Source of the DNA: Sphingomonadaceae bacterium | GTDB lineage: Bacteria; Pseudomonadota; Alphaproteobacteria; Sphingomonadales; Sphingomonadaceae | Direction of reading: 5' to 3' | DNA: 57,941 nucleotides | NCBI GenBank assembly: GCA_947477745.1 | Contig: CANJUF010000019.1 | Coordinates: 1 to 57,941, forward strand | Shown: positions 8,394-16,429 of the stretch, piece by piece | Numbering within the stretch: the first letter of the stretch is position 1 | How the letters are laid out: each line of letters starts with the position of its first letter | Translations under genes and position numbers: made by a program | The notes under the pieces: model-generated | The model's input: only the letters and a program-made list of their open reading frames with translations | Told to the model about the DNA's origin: nothing | Database searches by the model: none

Positions 8394-9539
8394 ATGACCC
8401 GCGTGCAATCCCCCCCCGACGCTGCCGAAATGGCCGAAGCGCTGATCGCCTGCCCGAGCGTCACCCCCGCCAGCGGGATGGTGTTCGATTGCCTCGCCCG
8501 GTTACTCGTTCCCCTGGACTTCGAGATTTTCCGGGCAATCCACGGCGAAGCGCCGGACGGCCCGGTCGAGAACCTGATCGCGATACGCCGCGGGCCCACT
8601 GGCAGCCGTCACTTCGCCTTTGCCGGCCATCTTGACGTGGTGCCGCCAGGCGACGGCTGGACGACCGGGGCCTTCGCGCCTGAGCGGCGCGGTGATCTGC
8701 TCTACGGACGCGGCGCGGTCGACATGAAGGGTTCGATCGCGGCGATGGTTGCGGCGGTGCGCGCAATTCCGGCGGAGGCGGGAACGCTGAGTTTCCTCAT
8801 TACCGGCGACGAGGAAGGCCCGGCGACTTACGGGACCAAGGTGATGATGGAGGGCATGCGCAATATCGGCGCGATCCCCGACCTGTGCCTTGTCGGCGAA
8901 CCGACCTCTGTCGCGCGGCTGGGAGATACGGTCAAAATCGGGCGGCGCGGCTCGGTCAACATGTGGCTCGAGGTCGCAGGCGTGCAGGGCCATGTCGCTT
9001 ACCCCCACCTTGCGGACAACCCGGTGCCGAAACTCGTCGCCTTGCTGGCCGAGCTAGACGCCATGGTGCTCGATGAAGGGACCGACTGGTTCCAGCCATC
9101 GAACCTCGAAATCACCCAGATCGAGGTCGATAACCCGGCCGCGAACGTCATTCCCGCCTTGGCCAAGGCGCGCCTGTCGATCCGCTTCAATGACCGGCAC
9201 ACCGGCACGGGGCTGGTCGAACGGGTGGGCAAGATCGCCGGGGCCCACGGCGGGCGCATCGCCAAGGTCGATCTGTCGGGCGAGGCGTTCCTCACCGAGC
9301 CGGGGCCGTTCTCGCAATTGGTCTGCGATGCCGTCGAGGCCGAAACCGGCACTGTGCCCGAGCTTTCGACCAGCGGCGGCACTTCGGACGCCCGCTTCCT
9401 AAAGGATTTCTGCCCGGTCGTCGAACTGGGCCTCAGGAACGCGACCATGCACAAGACCGACGAGGCAGTCGATCTAGCCGATCTTGCCGCCCTGGTGCGG
9501 ATCTACAAGCGCATCGCCTTGGCTGCGCTTCGGGGATAG
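8394..9539 (+). CDS. dapE: Succinyl-diaminopimelate desuccinylase
   Basis: 381 residues. DapE is the M20-family dinuclear zinc enzyme that hydrolyses N-succinyl-L,L-diaminopimelate, providing DAP for lysine and peptidoglycan. Visible metal and catalytic motifs are FAGHLDVVPPGD, GRGAVDMKG, ITGDEEGPATYGT, VGEPT and the terminal ELGLRNATMHKTDEAV. ATG 8394 is preferred; an in-frame GTG at 8382 adds four residues and cannot be excluded because neither site has a clear ribosome binding site. dapB of the same pathway is 2.2 kb away on the other strand. Confidence 0.93.
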   Translation: MTRVQSPPDAAEMAEALIACPSVTPASGMVFDCLARLLVPLDFEIFRAIHGEAPDGPVENLIAIRRGPTGSRHFAFAGHLDVVPPGDGWTTGAFAPERRGDLLYGRGAVDMKGSIAAMVAAVRAIPAEAGTLSFLITGDEEGPATYGTKVMMEGMRNIGAIPDLCLVGEPTSVARLGDTVKIGRRGSVNMWLEVAGVQGHVAYPHLADNPVPKLVALLAELDAMVLDEGTDWFQPSNLEITQIEVDNPAANVIPALAKARLSIRFNDRHTGTGLVERVGKIAGAHGGRIAKVDLSGEAFLTEPGPFSQLVCDAVEAETGTVPELSTSGGTSDARFLKDFCPVVELGLRNATMHKTDEAVDLADLAALVRIYKRIALAALRG

Positions 9540-9566
9540 AAGGCGCCTGCAACCGGGGGACAAGCG

Positions 9567-10892
9567 ATGAACGATGCAAGCGAGATGGCCGCCGGAGCGT
9601 CCGGTAACGGCCACGGCAAGCTGCAACTGCGCATCCTGATCGGATTCCTCGCCGGAACCATCGCGGGCCTTCTCGCCTATTCGCTTTCGCCCGGCGCACC
9701 GTGGATCGAATGGCTGGTCACTTATGTCACCGGCCCTGTCGGCCAGATCTTCCTGCGCCTGCTGTTCATGCTCGTGATCCCGCTGCTGTTCTCGGCGCTG
9801 GTGGTCGGCATCGCCGAGATGGGCGAGATGCGCTCGCTGCGCAATGTCGGGCTTCGCACCCTGCTTTACACCGTGACCGTGTCGGCGATTGCCGTGGTCA
9901 TCAGCCTTGCCGCGGTCAACCTGCTGCGCCCCGGTGACGGGGTCGATCCCGCCGCCGCGCGCGATCTGCTCGCCAAGGGCGACGAGGGCGCGGCCGGCAT
10001 CGTCGCGGCCTCGGCCAAGAGCGAGGCGGGGGTCAACGCGGTGCTCGCCATCGTCCCCAACAACATCATTGCCGCCATGGGCGCCAACGACATCCTTGCG
10101 GTGATGTTTTTCGCGCTGTTTTTCGGGATCGGCCTGCTCTTGGTCCAGACCCCGTGCACCGAGACGCTCAAGGACGCGATCGAAGGCGTGTTCGAGGTGG
10201 CGATGAAGCTGATCGGACTGGTCATCAAGCTCGCGCCGATCGCGATCTTCTGCTTCATGTTCAACTTGTCGGCCCAGTTTGGCTGGGACCTGCTGGTCAA
10301 ATTGTCCGCCTATGTCGGCGTCGTGCTGCTGGCGCTTGGCATCCAGATGTTCGGCGTCTTCCCGCTGCTGCTCAAGCTGCTGGCGCACAAGAGCCCGCTC
10401 GCCTTCTTCCGCCAGACGCGCGAAGCGAGTGTCATGGCGTTCTCCACCGCCAGTTCGAACGCGACGCTGCCCACCGCGCTGCGCGTGGCTGACGAGCAGC
10501 TCGGCCTGCCATCGCGGATTTCGCGCTTCGTGCTCACCATCGGCGCGACCGCCAACCAGAACGGCACCGCGATGTTCGAGGGCGTGACCGTGCTGTTCCT
10601 CGCGCAGTTCTTCGGGGTGGACCTGTCGCTGGCGGATCAGGCCTTCGTCATGCTGATCTGCATCCTTGCCGGGGTGGGCACGGCGGGCGTGCCGGGCGGC
10701 TCGCTGCCGGTGGTCGCGCTGATCCTTGCGGGCGTCGGCGTGCCGCCCGAGGGCATCGGCCTGATCCTGGGGGTCGACCGCTTCCTCGACATGTGCCGCA
10801 CGACCCTCAACGTGGTCGGCGATCTGGTCGCGGCGCAGGTCATCAGCGTGCTCAGCGCCAAGGATGAACTGGTGGTGGTCGAGGGGACCTAG
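9567..10892 (+). CDS. Dicarboxylate/amino acid:cation symporter (DAACS, GltP type)
   Basis: 441 residues with eight hydrophobic helices. Both re-entrant hairpin signatures of the DAACS family are present: the serine-rich TASSNATLPTAL and, in helix 7, the NQNGTAMFEG motif that binds cation and substrate. A later GTAGVPGGSLP and DRFLDMCRTTLNVVGD match hairpin 2 and helix 8. It should import glutamate, aspartate or C4-dicarboxylates with H+ or Na+. The ATG follows ggggga with good spacing. It is monocistronic and ends at palindrome copy B. Confidence 0.92.
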   Translation: MNDASEMAAGASGNGHGKLQLRILIGFLAGTIAGLLAYSLSPGAPWIEWLVTYVTGPVGQIFLRLLFMLVIPLLFSALVVGIAEMGEMRSLRNVGLRTLLYTVTVSAIAVVISLAAVNLLRPGDGVDPAAARDLLAKGDEGAAGIVAASAKSEAGVNAVLAIVPNNIIAAMGANDILAVMFFALFFGIGLLLVQTPCTETLKDAIEGVFEVAMKLIGLVIKLAPIAIFCFMFNLSAQFGWDLLVKLSAYVGVVLLALGIQMFGVFPLLLKLLAHKSPLAFFRQTREASVMAFSTASSNATLPTALRVADEQLGLPSRISRFVLTIGATANQNGTAMFEGVTVLFLAQFFGVDLSLADQAFVMLICILAGVGTAGVPGGSLPVVALILAGVGVPPEGIGLILGVDRFLDMCRTTLNVVGDLVAAQVISVLSAKDELVVVEGT

Positions 10893-10895
10893 AAG

Positions 10896-11043
10896 TCTCC
10901 TCTCCTCCTCTTCAGAGGAGGGGATCGAGGGGTGGTGGTACGGCGCGAAGCGGCGCACTGGCAGGTCTGCACCACCCCGCTGCGACTAGCGTCCGCTAAC
11001 GCGGGCCAAGTCTCGCTGCCCCTCCTCTGAAGAGGAGGGGAGA
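10896..11043. repeat. Composite extragenic palindrome, copy B
   Basis: Outer arms ctcctctcctcctcttcag and ctgaagaggaggggag are nearly perfect inverses. The inner ggggtggtgg faces accaccccgct, and the internal ccgctgcgacta ... aagtctcgctg framework surrounds a different hairpin from copy A (gtccgc-taac-gcggg). It again lies between convergent genes (symporter and nth), where it could end transcription from both sides. Confidence 0.85.
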
Positions 11044-11051
11044 CATCTGTT

Positions 11052-11708
11052 TTAGCCGGACTTTCCCCGTTTCGGCTCCAGCACCTTCTTTTTGAAGCCG
11101 CACAGATCGACCACCGGGCAGCGCCAGCATTCGGGCGTGCGCGCCTTGCAGATGTAGCGCCCGTGAAGGATCAGCCAGTGATGCGCGCCCACGCGGAACG
11201 GGCCGGGCACCTTCTTCTCAAGCCCTTTCTCGACAGCCAGAGGCGTCTTGCCCCTGGCGAGGCCGGTGCGGTTGCCCAGCCGGAAGATGTGGGTATCGAC
11301 CGCGAAGGTCTCGGCCCCGAAGGCGCAGTTCATCACCACGTTGGCGGTCTTGCGGCCGACGCCGGGAAGGCTGGTAAGCACGTCGCGGTCGGCGGGAACC
11401 TCGCCGCCATGCTCGCGCACGAGAATTTCCGACAGCGCGATCACGTTCTTCGCCTTGGAATTGAACAAGCCGATGGTGCGGATGTGCTGCTTGAGCCCCT
11501 CTTCGCCCAGATCGACCATCTGCTGCGGCGTCCTGACGCTTTCGAACAGCGCGCGGGTCGCCTTGTTGACCCCGACATCGGTCGCTTGCGCCGAGAGCAC
11601 GACGGCGACGAGAAGCTGGTACGTATTTCCATAGGCCAGCTCGGTCTCGGGCGCGGGATTGGCTTCCGCCAGCCGCCGGAAGAATTCGAAGATCTGGGTC
11701 TTGTTCAA
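11052..11708 (-). CDS. nth: Endonuclease III (DNA glycosylase/AP lyase)
   Basis: 218 residues. It removes oxidised pyrimidines and cuts the abasic site. The helix-hairpin-helix LPGVGRKTANVV carries catalytic K120, and D138 sits in VDTHIFRL. Cysteines 187, 194, 197 and 203 form the C-x6-C-x2-C-x5-C 4Fe-4S site; these positions coincide with E. coli numbering when TTG 11708 is taken as start. That TTG overlaps the dapB stop (TTGA), indicating coupling in a dapB-nth operon. Confidence 0.95.
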   Translation of the reverse strand: MNKTQIFEFFRRLAEANPAPETELAYGNTYQLLVAVVLSAQATDVGVNKATRALFESVRTPQQMVDLGEEGLKQHIRTIGLFNSKAKNVIALSEILVREHGGEVPADRDVLTSLPGVGRKTANVVMNCAFGAETFAVDTHIFRLGNRTGLARGKTPLAVEKGLEKKVPGPFRVGAHHWLILHGRYICKARTPECWRCPVVDLCGFKKKVLEPKRGKSG

Positions 11709-12433
11709 AGACCCAGCACCTCGTTCATGGTGTAGCGCCCCGGCTTCTGCCCGATCAGCCACGTCGCCGCCCGCAGCGCACCATTGGCGAAGATCGCCCG
11801 GTTTTCAGCCGAGTGCGACAGCGTCAGCCGCTCGTTGTCGGCCAGAAAATACACCGAATGCTCGCCCGCCACGCTGCCGCCGCGTAGGCTCGCAAAGCCG
11901 ATCGCGCCGCGCCCCCGCGCGCCGGTGATGCCGTCGCGGCCGCGCTCGGAGTTGCCTTCGAGCGGAATGCCGCGCCCTCTCGCCGCCGCTTCGCCCAGCA
12001 GCAGCGCGGTGCCCGAAGGTGCATCGACTTTCATGCGGTGATGCGTCTCGACCACCTCGATGTCCCAGTCCTCGCCAAGGCTCATGGCGGCCTGCCGCAC
12101 CAGATGGGCGAGCAGCGTCACGCCGAGCGAGGTGTTGCCCGTCTGCAGCACGGCGATAGTCTGCGCCGCGCTGTCGATCAGCCAGTGGTGCCGCTCCTCG
12201 AGCCCGGTGGTGCCGATCACCATGTGCACGCCGGCCGCGATCGCCGCATCTAGATTGGCCTCGAGCGCATGGGGGCTGGAGAAATCGACGAGCACGTCCG
12301 CCTTGGCCGCGAGCGCGACCGGATCGCCGCCCTGATCGATGCCGCCGGCGAACTCGTGCCCCGCCTCGCCAAGGATCGCGGCGATCGCCTGACCCATGCG
12401 CCCTTCGCTGCCGATAATTCCGATCCTGGCCAC
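11705..12433 (-). CDS. dapB: 4-hydroxy-tetrahydrodipicolinate reductase
   Basis: 242 residues. DapB reduces 4-hydroxy-tetrahydrodipicolinate in the lysine/DAP pathway. The N-terminal nucleotide-binding motif is GIIGSEGRMGQAI. The catalytic region is VETHHRMKVDAPSGTAL, containing the His-His pair, the lysine and the substrate-binding SGT. It is transcribed with nth downstream. Upstream lies an inverted repeat separating it from the divergent sirtuin gene. Confidence 0.95.
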   Translation of the reverse strand: MARIGIIGSEGRMGQAIAAILGEAGHEFAGGIDQGGDPVALAAKADVLVDFSSPHALEANLDAAIAAGVHMVIGTTGLEERHHWLIDSAAQTIAVLQTGNTSLGVTLLAHLVRQAAMSLGEDWDIEVVETHHRMKVDAPSGTALLLGEAAARGRGIPLEGNSERGRDGITGARGRGAIGFASLRGGSVAGEHSVYFLADNERLTLSHSAENRAIFANGALRAATWLIGQKPGRYTMNEVLGL

Positions 12434-12450
12434 TAATCCCTCCTTTCGGG

Positions 12451-12521
12451 CTGAGCTTGTCGAAGCCCGGTCCTTCCCTTTAACGTCGCTTGAAGAAAAT
12501 GCAGCCCTTCGACAAGCTCAG
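12451..12521. repeat. Inverted repeat (cttcgacaagctcag family)
   Basis: ctgagcttgtcgaag at 12451-12465 is the exact inverse of cttcgacaagctcag at 12507-12521, with a 41-base spacer. This motif, often followed by ggcgaacggg as here, is a common mobile-looking intergenic repeat in Sphingomonadales and other proteobacteria. It fills the divergent dapB/sirtuin promoter region and ends 11 bases before the sirtuin start. Confidence 0.85.
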
Positions 12522-12532
12522 GGCGAACGGGA

Positions 12533-13240
12533 ATGAGATTCGTGAAAGACATCCGCAACATCGTGATCCTGACCGGCGCGGGGATCAGCGCCGGAAGCGG
12601 GATCGACACGTTCCGCACCGCCGGGGGCCTTTGGGAGAAATACGATCCCGCCGAGGTCGCCAGCGCCGAGGCCTTCGCCCGCGATCCGCAGCGCTTGCTT
12701 GCATTTTACGACATGCGCCGCGCGACGGTTGGCGAGAAGGAGCCGAACCCGGCGCATCATGCGCTTGGCCGGCTCGATGCCGAATGGCAGGGCGAGCTGC
12801 TGATCGTCACCCAGAACGTCGACAATCTGCACGAGCTGGGCGGCGCCAGCCGCGTGCTGCACATGCATGGCCAGCACCGCACCGCCTGGTGCACCATGTG
12901 CGATGCGCGGCCGGTGTGGCACGGCACCTTCGCCGACCGGCCGCCGTGCCCGTCCTGCGGGATGCATGCGCTGCGCCCCGATGTCGTGCTGTTCGGCGAG
13001 ATGCCTTATCACCTCGACAAGATCTATCCGGCCTTGCGCGCGGCGGACCTTTTCGTCTCGATCGGCACCTCCGGCGCGGTCTATCCCGCCGCAGGCTTCG
13101 TGCGCGATGCGCGCGAACTGGGGATCAGGACATTGGAGCTCAATCTCGACCCATCGGACGGCTCGCGCTGGTTCGATGAGACGCGCCTCGGCCCGGCGAG
13201 CGAAATAGTTCCGCATTGGGTGAAGGAAATGCTGGATTGA
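12533..13240 (+). CDS. cobB: NAD-dependent protein deacylase, sirtuin (CobB-like)
   Basis: 235 residues with all sirtuin motifs: GAGISAGSGIDTFR for NAD binding, TQNVDNLH at 93-100, catalytic H112 in HMHGQH, and zinc cysteines C120, C123, C139, C142. Y59 and R62 in FYDMRR match the YxxR pair that lets class III sirtuins bind succinyl- or malonyl-lysine, so desuccinylase activity is likely in addition to deacetylation. ATG 12533 is used; GTG 12542 in frame is possible. Confidence 0.92.
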   Translation: MRFVKDIRNIVILTGAGISAGSGIDTFRTAGGLWEKYDPAEVASAEAFARDPQRLLAFYDMRRATVGEKEPNPAHHALGRLDAEWQGELLIVTQNVDNLHELGGASRVLHMHGQHRTAWCTMCDARPVWHGTFADRPPCPSCGMHALRPDVVLFGEMPYHLDKIYPALRAADLFVSIGTSGAVYPAAGFVRDARELGIRTLELNLDPSDGSRWFDETRLGPASEIVPHWVKEMLD

Positions 13241-13292
13241 GACGTTAGCGATCTGACAATACTGCTCTGCAACGTAAATGAGGAGGAATACG

Positions 13293-13676
13293 ATGCGAAA
13301 GACTATTGTGGCAACGCTCGCGGCTGGCGCAGCAATCCTGACGGCATCGCCCGCCATGGCCTGGGAACTTCTCGGCAGTCGCCATGTGCGCGACGCGGTC
13401 GATCACGATGCGATTACTCTGCCGGGCAAGCGCAAGTTCGATCGCATCCGCATTTGCGCCTATGGCCGCCCGGTGCATTTCATCGACCTGACAGTACACT
13501 TTGCCAACGGCGGCGTGCAGGACGTGCCGGTGCGGGCGGTCGTACGCCCGGGCACCTGCACGCGCACCATCGACCTTGTGGGCGATGACCGCAATATTTC
13601 GGCGGTGCACTTTGTCTATGAAGCCAACAGCCGCCGCCGCTTCGCGGGCGCGGAGGTCCGCCTGTTCGGGGAGTGA
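13293..13676 (+). CDS. Secreted DUF2541-like protein
   Basis: 127 residues with a signal peptide (KTIVATLAAGAAILTASPAMA). The mature part is a small beta-rich domain: WELLGSRHVRD, DHDAITLPGKRKFDRIRIC, then two paired cysteines and DLVGDDRNISAVHFVYEA. The pattern resembles the periplasmic DUF2541 family (E. coli YaaI type), whose role is unknown. ATG 13293 is chosen because aggagg at 13281-13286 lies seven bases upstream; the earlier ATG at 13278 precedes that site. Confidence 0.75.
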   Translation: MRKTIVATLAAGAAILTASPAMAWELLGSRHVRDAVDHDAITLPGKRKFDRIRICAYGRPVHFIDLTVHFANGGVQDVPVRAVVRPGTCTRTIDLVGDDRNISAVHFVYEANSRRRFAGAEVRLFGE

Positions 13677-13695
13677 GCGGTGCGCGCCGCGCCGT

Positions 13696-14004
13696 TCAGG
13701 CGGCGCGGCTTCCGGTCAGCTTCATCGACCCGAACATCCCCGCCTTGACGAAGCCGTTGAGCATGTCTCCGTCGACGATCACTTCGCATGTCACTTTCAT
13801 GCGCGTCGGCTGAGTCACCTCGAGGCTGCACAGCAGCATGTCGCCGTCGATGGCGCCATGCGTGATCTCCACCGTGCCGAGCATCGCATTGCTCAGCGAT
13901 CCAGTGAAGCTTTCGCCATCGGGCGAGGGGACGACCACCAGCGATCCGGATTTGGCGCCGAGCGGGGTGCTTAGCGTGCAGTCGTAGGTTCCGGCGAGGC
14001 TCAT
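13696..14004 (-). CDS. Conserved hypothetical protein, beta-rich
   Basis: About 102 residues (MSLAGTYDCTLSTPLG ... KLTGSRAA), predicted as an all-beta domain without signal peptide or membrane helix. Alternating strands such as GSLVVVPSPDGESFTGSL and GDMLLCSLEVTQPTRMKV suggest a lipocalin- or SRPBCC-like binding fold, but the family is not recognised. An upstream in-frame extension to 14076 is rejected as it is Arg-rich and overlaps the moeB-like gene end. Downstream of that gene on the same strand. Confidence 0.6.
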   Translation of the reverse strand: MSLAGTYDCTLSTPLGAKSGSLVVVPSPDGESFTGSLSNAMLGTVEITHGAIDGDMLLCSLEVTQPTRMKVTCEVIVDGDMLNGFVKAGMFGSMKLTGSRAA

Positions 14005-14047
14005 GGCGCAACCTATGCCACGATGGCGCCAATCGGCAAGCCGGGTC

Positions 14048-14815
14048 TCACTTCCCGCAGCCCTTGCACTGCGCATCCTTGACGATCCGCAGCGGGCGCA
14101 GCGACAGCGCTAGGCCATCGAACAGGTGAAGGGTGCCCCACTGCGGGTCGCCGAACGCGGCCTTGCCCGCCACCAGCGCGCGCACCGCGTGCATCGCCGC
14201 CATGCAGCCGACCGTGCCCGCCATCGCGCCGAGCACGCCGTCGGCTGCGCAGGTATCGCAATCCTCACCGTCGAGCGCGTCGCCGACGAAGCAGCGGTAG
14301 CAGGCCTGACCCGGAAGGTGTCCGGCAAAGTTGGCGATCTGCCCCTGGAAGCGGCCCAGGGCGGCGCTGGTCAGCGGTATACCCAGCTTTACGCAAGCAT
14401 CGGACACCGCGAGCCGGGTCGCGAAGTTGTCGCAGCCGTCAAGCACCAGTGTCGCGCCTTCGAGAAACGACGGCGCGGTGTCGGCGGCGATCCTGCCGGT
14501 GACCGCCCTTACCTGAATGGCGGGATCGAAGCGACGGACCCAGTCCGCGGCCATTTCCGCCTTGGGCTTGCCAATCTGGTCGGGCGCGAAAATGGTCTGG
14601 CGCTGCAGGTTGCTCGCCTCGACCGTATCGTCGTCGATCAGGGTCAGGCCGCCAAGGCCCGCCGCCGCGAGATACTGGATCGCCGGGCTGCCGATGCCGC
14701 CGCAGCCGACGATGGCAACATGCGCCTCGCTCAGCGCGACTTGTCCCGCGCCGCCCAGTTCGGGCAGGACGATGTGGCGCGCGAAGCGTTCGAGGCGGTC
14801 GGGGGGAAGGGCCAT
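14048..14815 (-). CDS. MoeB/ThiF-family adenylyltransferase (HesA/MoeB/ThiF)
   Basis: 255 residues. It belongs to the E1-like enzymes that adenylate the C-terminus of a ubiquitin-like sulfur carrier (MoaD or ThiS). The ATP motif is GCGGIGSPAIQYLAAAG, with DDDTVEASNLQRQ behind it. Zinc cysteines appear as CYRC and the C-terminal CKGCGK. There is no rhodanese domain. The carrier protein is not nearby, so MoeB and ThiF cannot be told apart. It follows the amidase gene by 22 bases on the same strand. Confidence 0.88.
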   Translation of the reverse strand: MALPPDRLERFARHIVLPELGGAGQVALSEAHVAIVGCGGIGSPAIQYLAAAGLGGLTLIDDDTVEASNLQRQTIFAPDQIGKPKAEMAADWVRRFDPAIQVRAVTGRIAADTAPSFLEGATLVLDGCDNFATRLAVSDACVKLGIPLTSAALGRFQGQIANFAGHLPGQACYRCFVGDALDGEDCDTCAADGVLGAMAGTVGCMAAMHAVRALVAGKAAFGDPQWGTLHLFDGLALSLRPLRIVKDAQCKGCGK

Positions 14816-14837
14816 GGTCGTTTGAGCCTGCCGTGTG

Positions 14838-16235
14838 TCAGCCGAGCGCGGGGCGGCGCGTGTGATGGTCGGTCACGCGCTGGAAAGCCGCACCGGCGCG
14901 GATCAGAACGGGTTCGGCCAGCCACGGCCCGACCAGCTGGGTGCCAATCGGCAGTCCGCCCCCGGTAAACCCGGCGGGCAGGCTGATGGTCGGCAGACCG
15001 GCGGCATTGAACGGCGAATTGAAGCGCAGCAGGATCTTGCGCGCATCATCGAGGCTTGAGAACATCGCGTCGATCTCGTCCCAGCGCGGCAGCAGCTTGC
15101 CGAGACCGGGCAGCAGCAGCAGGTCGACCTCGCGGAACAGGGCCGCCATCCTGCCTTTGAGCCGGTCGCGGGCCTGATAGCCGCGCGCGGTGGTGGCGGG
15201 ATCGACCTTGCCATAAGCCTCGAACATGGTGCGGGTGCGCGGGCCATAGCGCTCCGCATGCTCGGGGAACATGCCGGCATGGGCAGTGAGCGCTTCGGCT
15301 CCGAACATGCCGTGAGTCGCGGCGACGTCGTCCTCGCTCCACGGCACGCGGATGTCCCTCACGCTCGCGCCCAGCTCTGCAAAGCTCGCCGCCGCGCGGC
15401 GCAGGCTCTCGCCGATTTCCGGCTCCAGCCCGCCGCTGGCATAGTCCCAGTCAATGCCGATGGTGAGGTCGGATATGTCCCTGCCGCACTCGGCAAGGTA
15501 ATCGGGCACCGGGGCGAGAAGCGCGGTCGGATCGCGCGGGTCCGGCCCGGCCATGGCTTGCAGCATGGCGGCGGCATCCCCGGCGCTGCGCGCCATCGGG
15601 CCGATGTGATCGAGGCTTTCGGACAGGTGGACGAGGCCGTGGCGGCTCACGCGGCCCCAGGTCGGCTTGATGCCGGTGAGGCTGTTGGCGGCGCTCGGCA
15701 TGCGGATCGAGCCGCCGGTATCGGTCCCGGTCGCGCCGTAGCAGAAGCCCGCCGCCGTCGCGGCGCCCGAACCGCTGGAGGAAACCCCGGTCCAGTGATC
15801 CGCGCTCCACGGATTGCTTGGGCGCGCGAAGGCGGGGTGATGGTCGATCAATGCGCCTTCGGTCATGTGCAGCTTGGCCAATATGACCGCGCCCGCGCGC
15901 TTGAGCCGCGCGACGACGCTGGCGTCTTCTTTGGGGCGAAAATCCCCAAGCAGTTCCATGCCGCCGGTGGTTGGCAGGCCCTTGGTCCAGTGCAGGTCCT
16001 TGATGCCAAGGGGCACGCCGTGGAGCGGGCCGCGCCATTGTCCCCTTGCGATCTCGGCATCGGCCTGCTGCGCCGCCTCGAGCGCCTGGTCGGCGAGCAG
16101 CATCAGCACCGAATTGAGCTGCGGTTCGAGGCGTTCGATCCGCGCCAGCAGCGCCTGAGTGACCTCGCGCGAAGACACTTCGCGGCGGCGGATTAGGTCC
16201 GAAACCTCAAGCAGGCTCAGGTAATGGAGTTCCAT
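14838..16235 (-). CDS. Amidase (amidase signature family)
   Basis: 465 residues. The Ser-cisSer-Lys triad is visible: K79 in LGIKDLHW, cis-S152 in GVSSSGSGAA, and nucleophile S176 in TDTGGSIRMP, with the usual spacing of 24 between the two serines. The family hydrolyses amide bonds; GatA is a member, but the absence of gatB/gatC neighbours and the divergent C-terminus argue for a general amidase. It lies upstream of the MoeB/ThiF gene and may be co-transcribed. Confidence 0.88.
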   Translation of the reverse strand: MELHYLSLLEVSDLIRRREVSSREVTQALLARIERLEPQLNSVLMLLADQALEAAQQADAEIARGQWRGPLHGVPLGIKDLHWTKGLPTTGGMELLGDFRPKEDASVVARLKRAGAVILAKLHMTEGALIDHHPAFARPSNPWSADHWTGVSSSGSGAATAAGFCYGATGTDTGGSIRMPSAANSLTGIKPTWGRVSRHGLVHLSESLDHIGPMARSAGDAAAMLQAMAGPDPRDPTALLAPVPDYLAECGRDISDLTIGIDWDYASGGLEPEIGESLRRAAASFAELGASVRDIRVPWSEDDVAATHGMFGAEALTAHAGMFPEHAERYGPRTRTMFEAYGKVDPATTARGYQARDRLKGRMAALFREVDLLLLPGLGKLLPRWDEIDAMFSSLDDARKILLRFNSPFNAAGLPTISLPAGFTGGGLPIGTQLVGPWLAEPVLIRAGAAFQRVTDHHTRRPALG

Positions 16236-16342
16236 GGGTTCTTCTGCCGGTCGCGGCGAAATCTGCCGGTGGACAAATCCATAGCCTTATTCCTGCATAT
16301 GCGGGAACCGATACTTTGATGATTGAGATCGATCCGGATATA

Positions 16343-16421
16343 CCCGCCCCGCTGCGACTATTGGGCCTTGCGGCCCAAAAAATCTCGCTCCCCTCCGCAT
16401 GCGGGAGGGGCCGGGGGTGGG
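16343..16421. repeat. Composite extragenic palindrome, copy C (shortened)
   Basis: Contains the shared cccgctgcgacta and tctcgct framework of copies A and B, but the internal hairpin is ttgggcc-ttgc-ggcccaa. The right arm is ccctccgcatgcgggaggg followed by gggggtggg. The left outer arm is missing. It lies just after the dnaA stop on the minus strand. Confidence 0.75.
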
Positions 16422-16429
16422 CTGCGTCA

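Noticed and set aside
9474..10958. Long minus-strand frame (494 codons) opposite the symporter
   Set aside because: The translation is D/H/R/E/Q-rich, lacks any fold-like pattern and mirrors a clear membrane transporter on the other strand.
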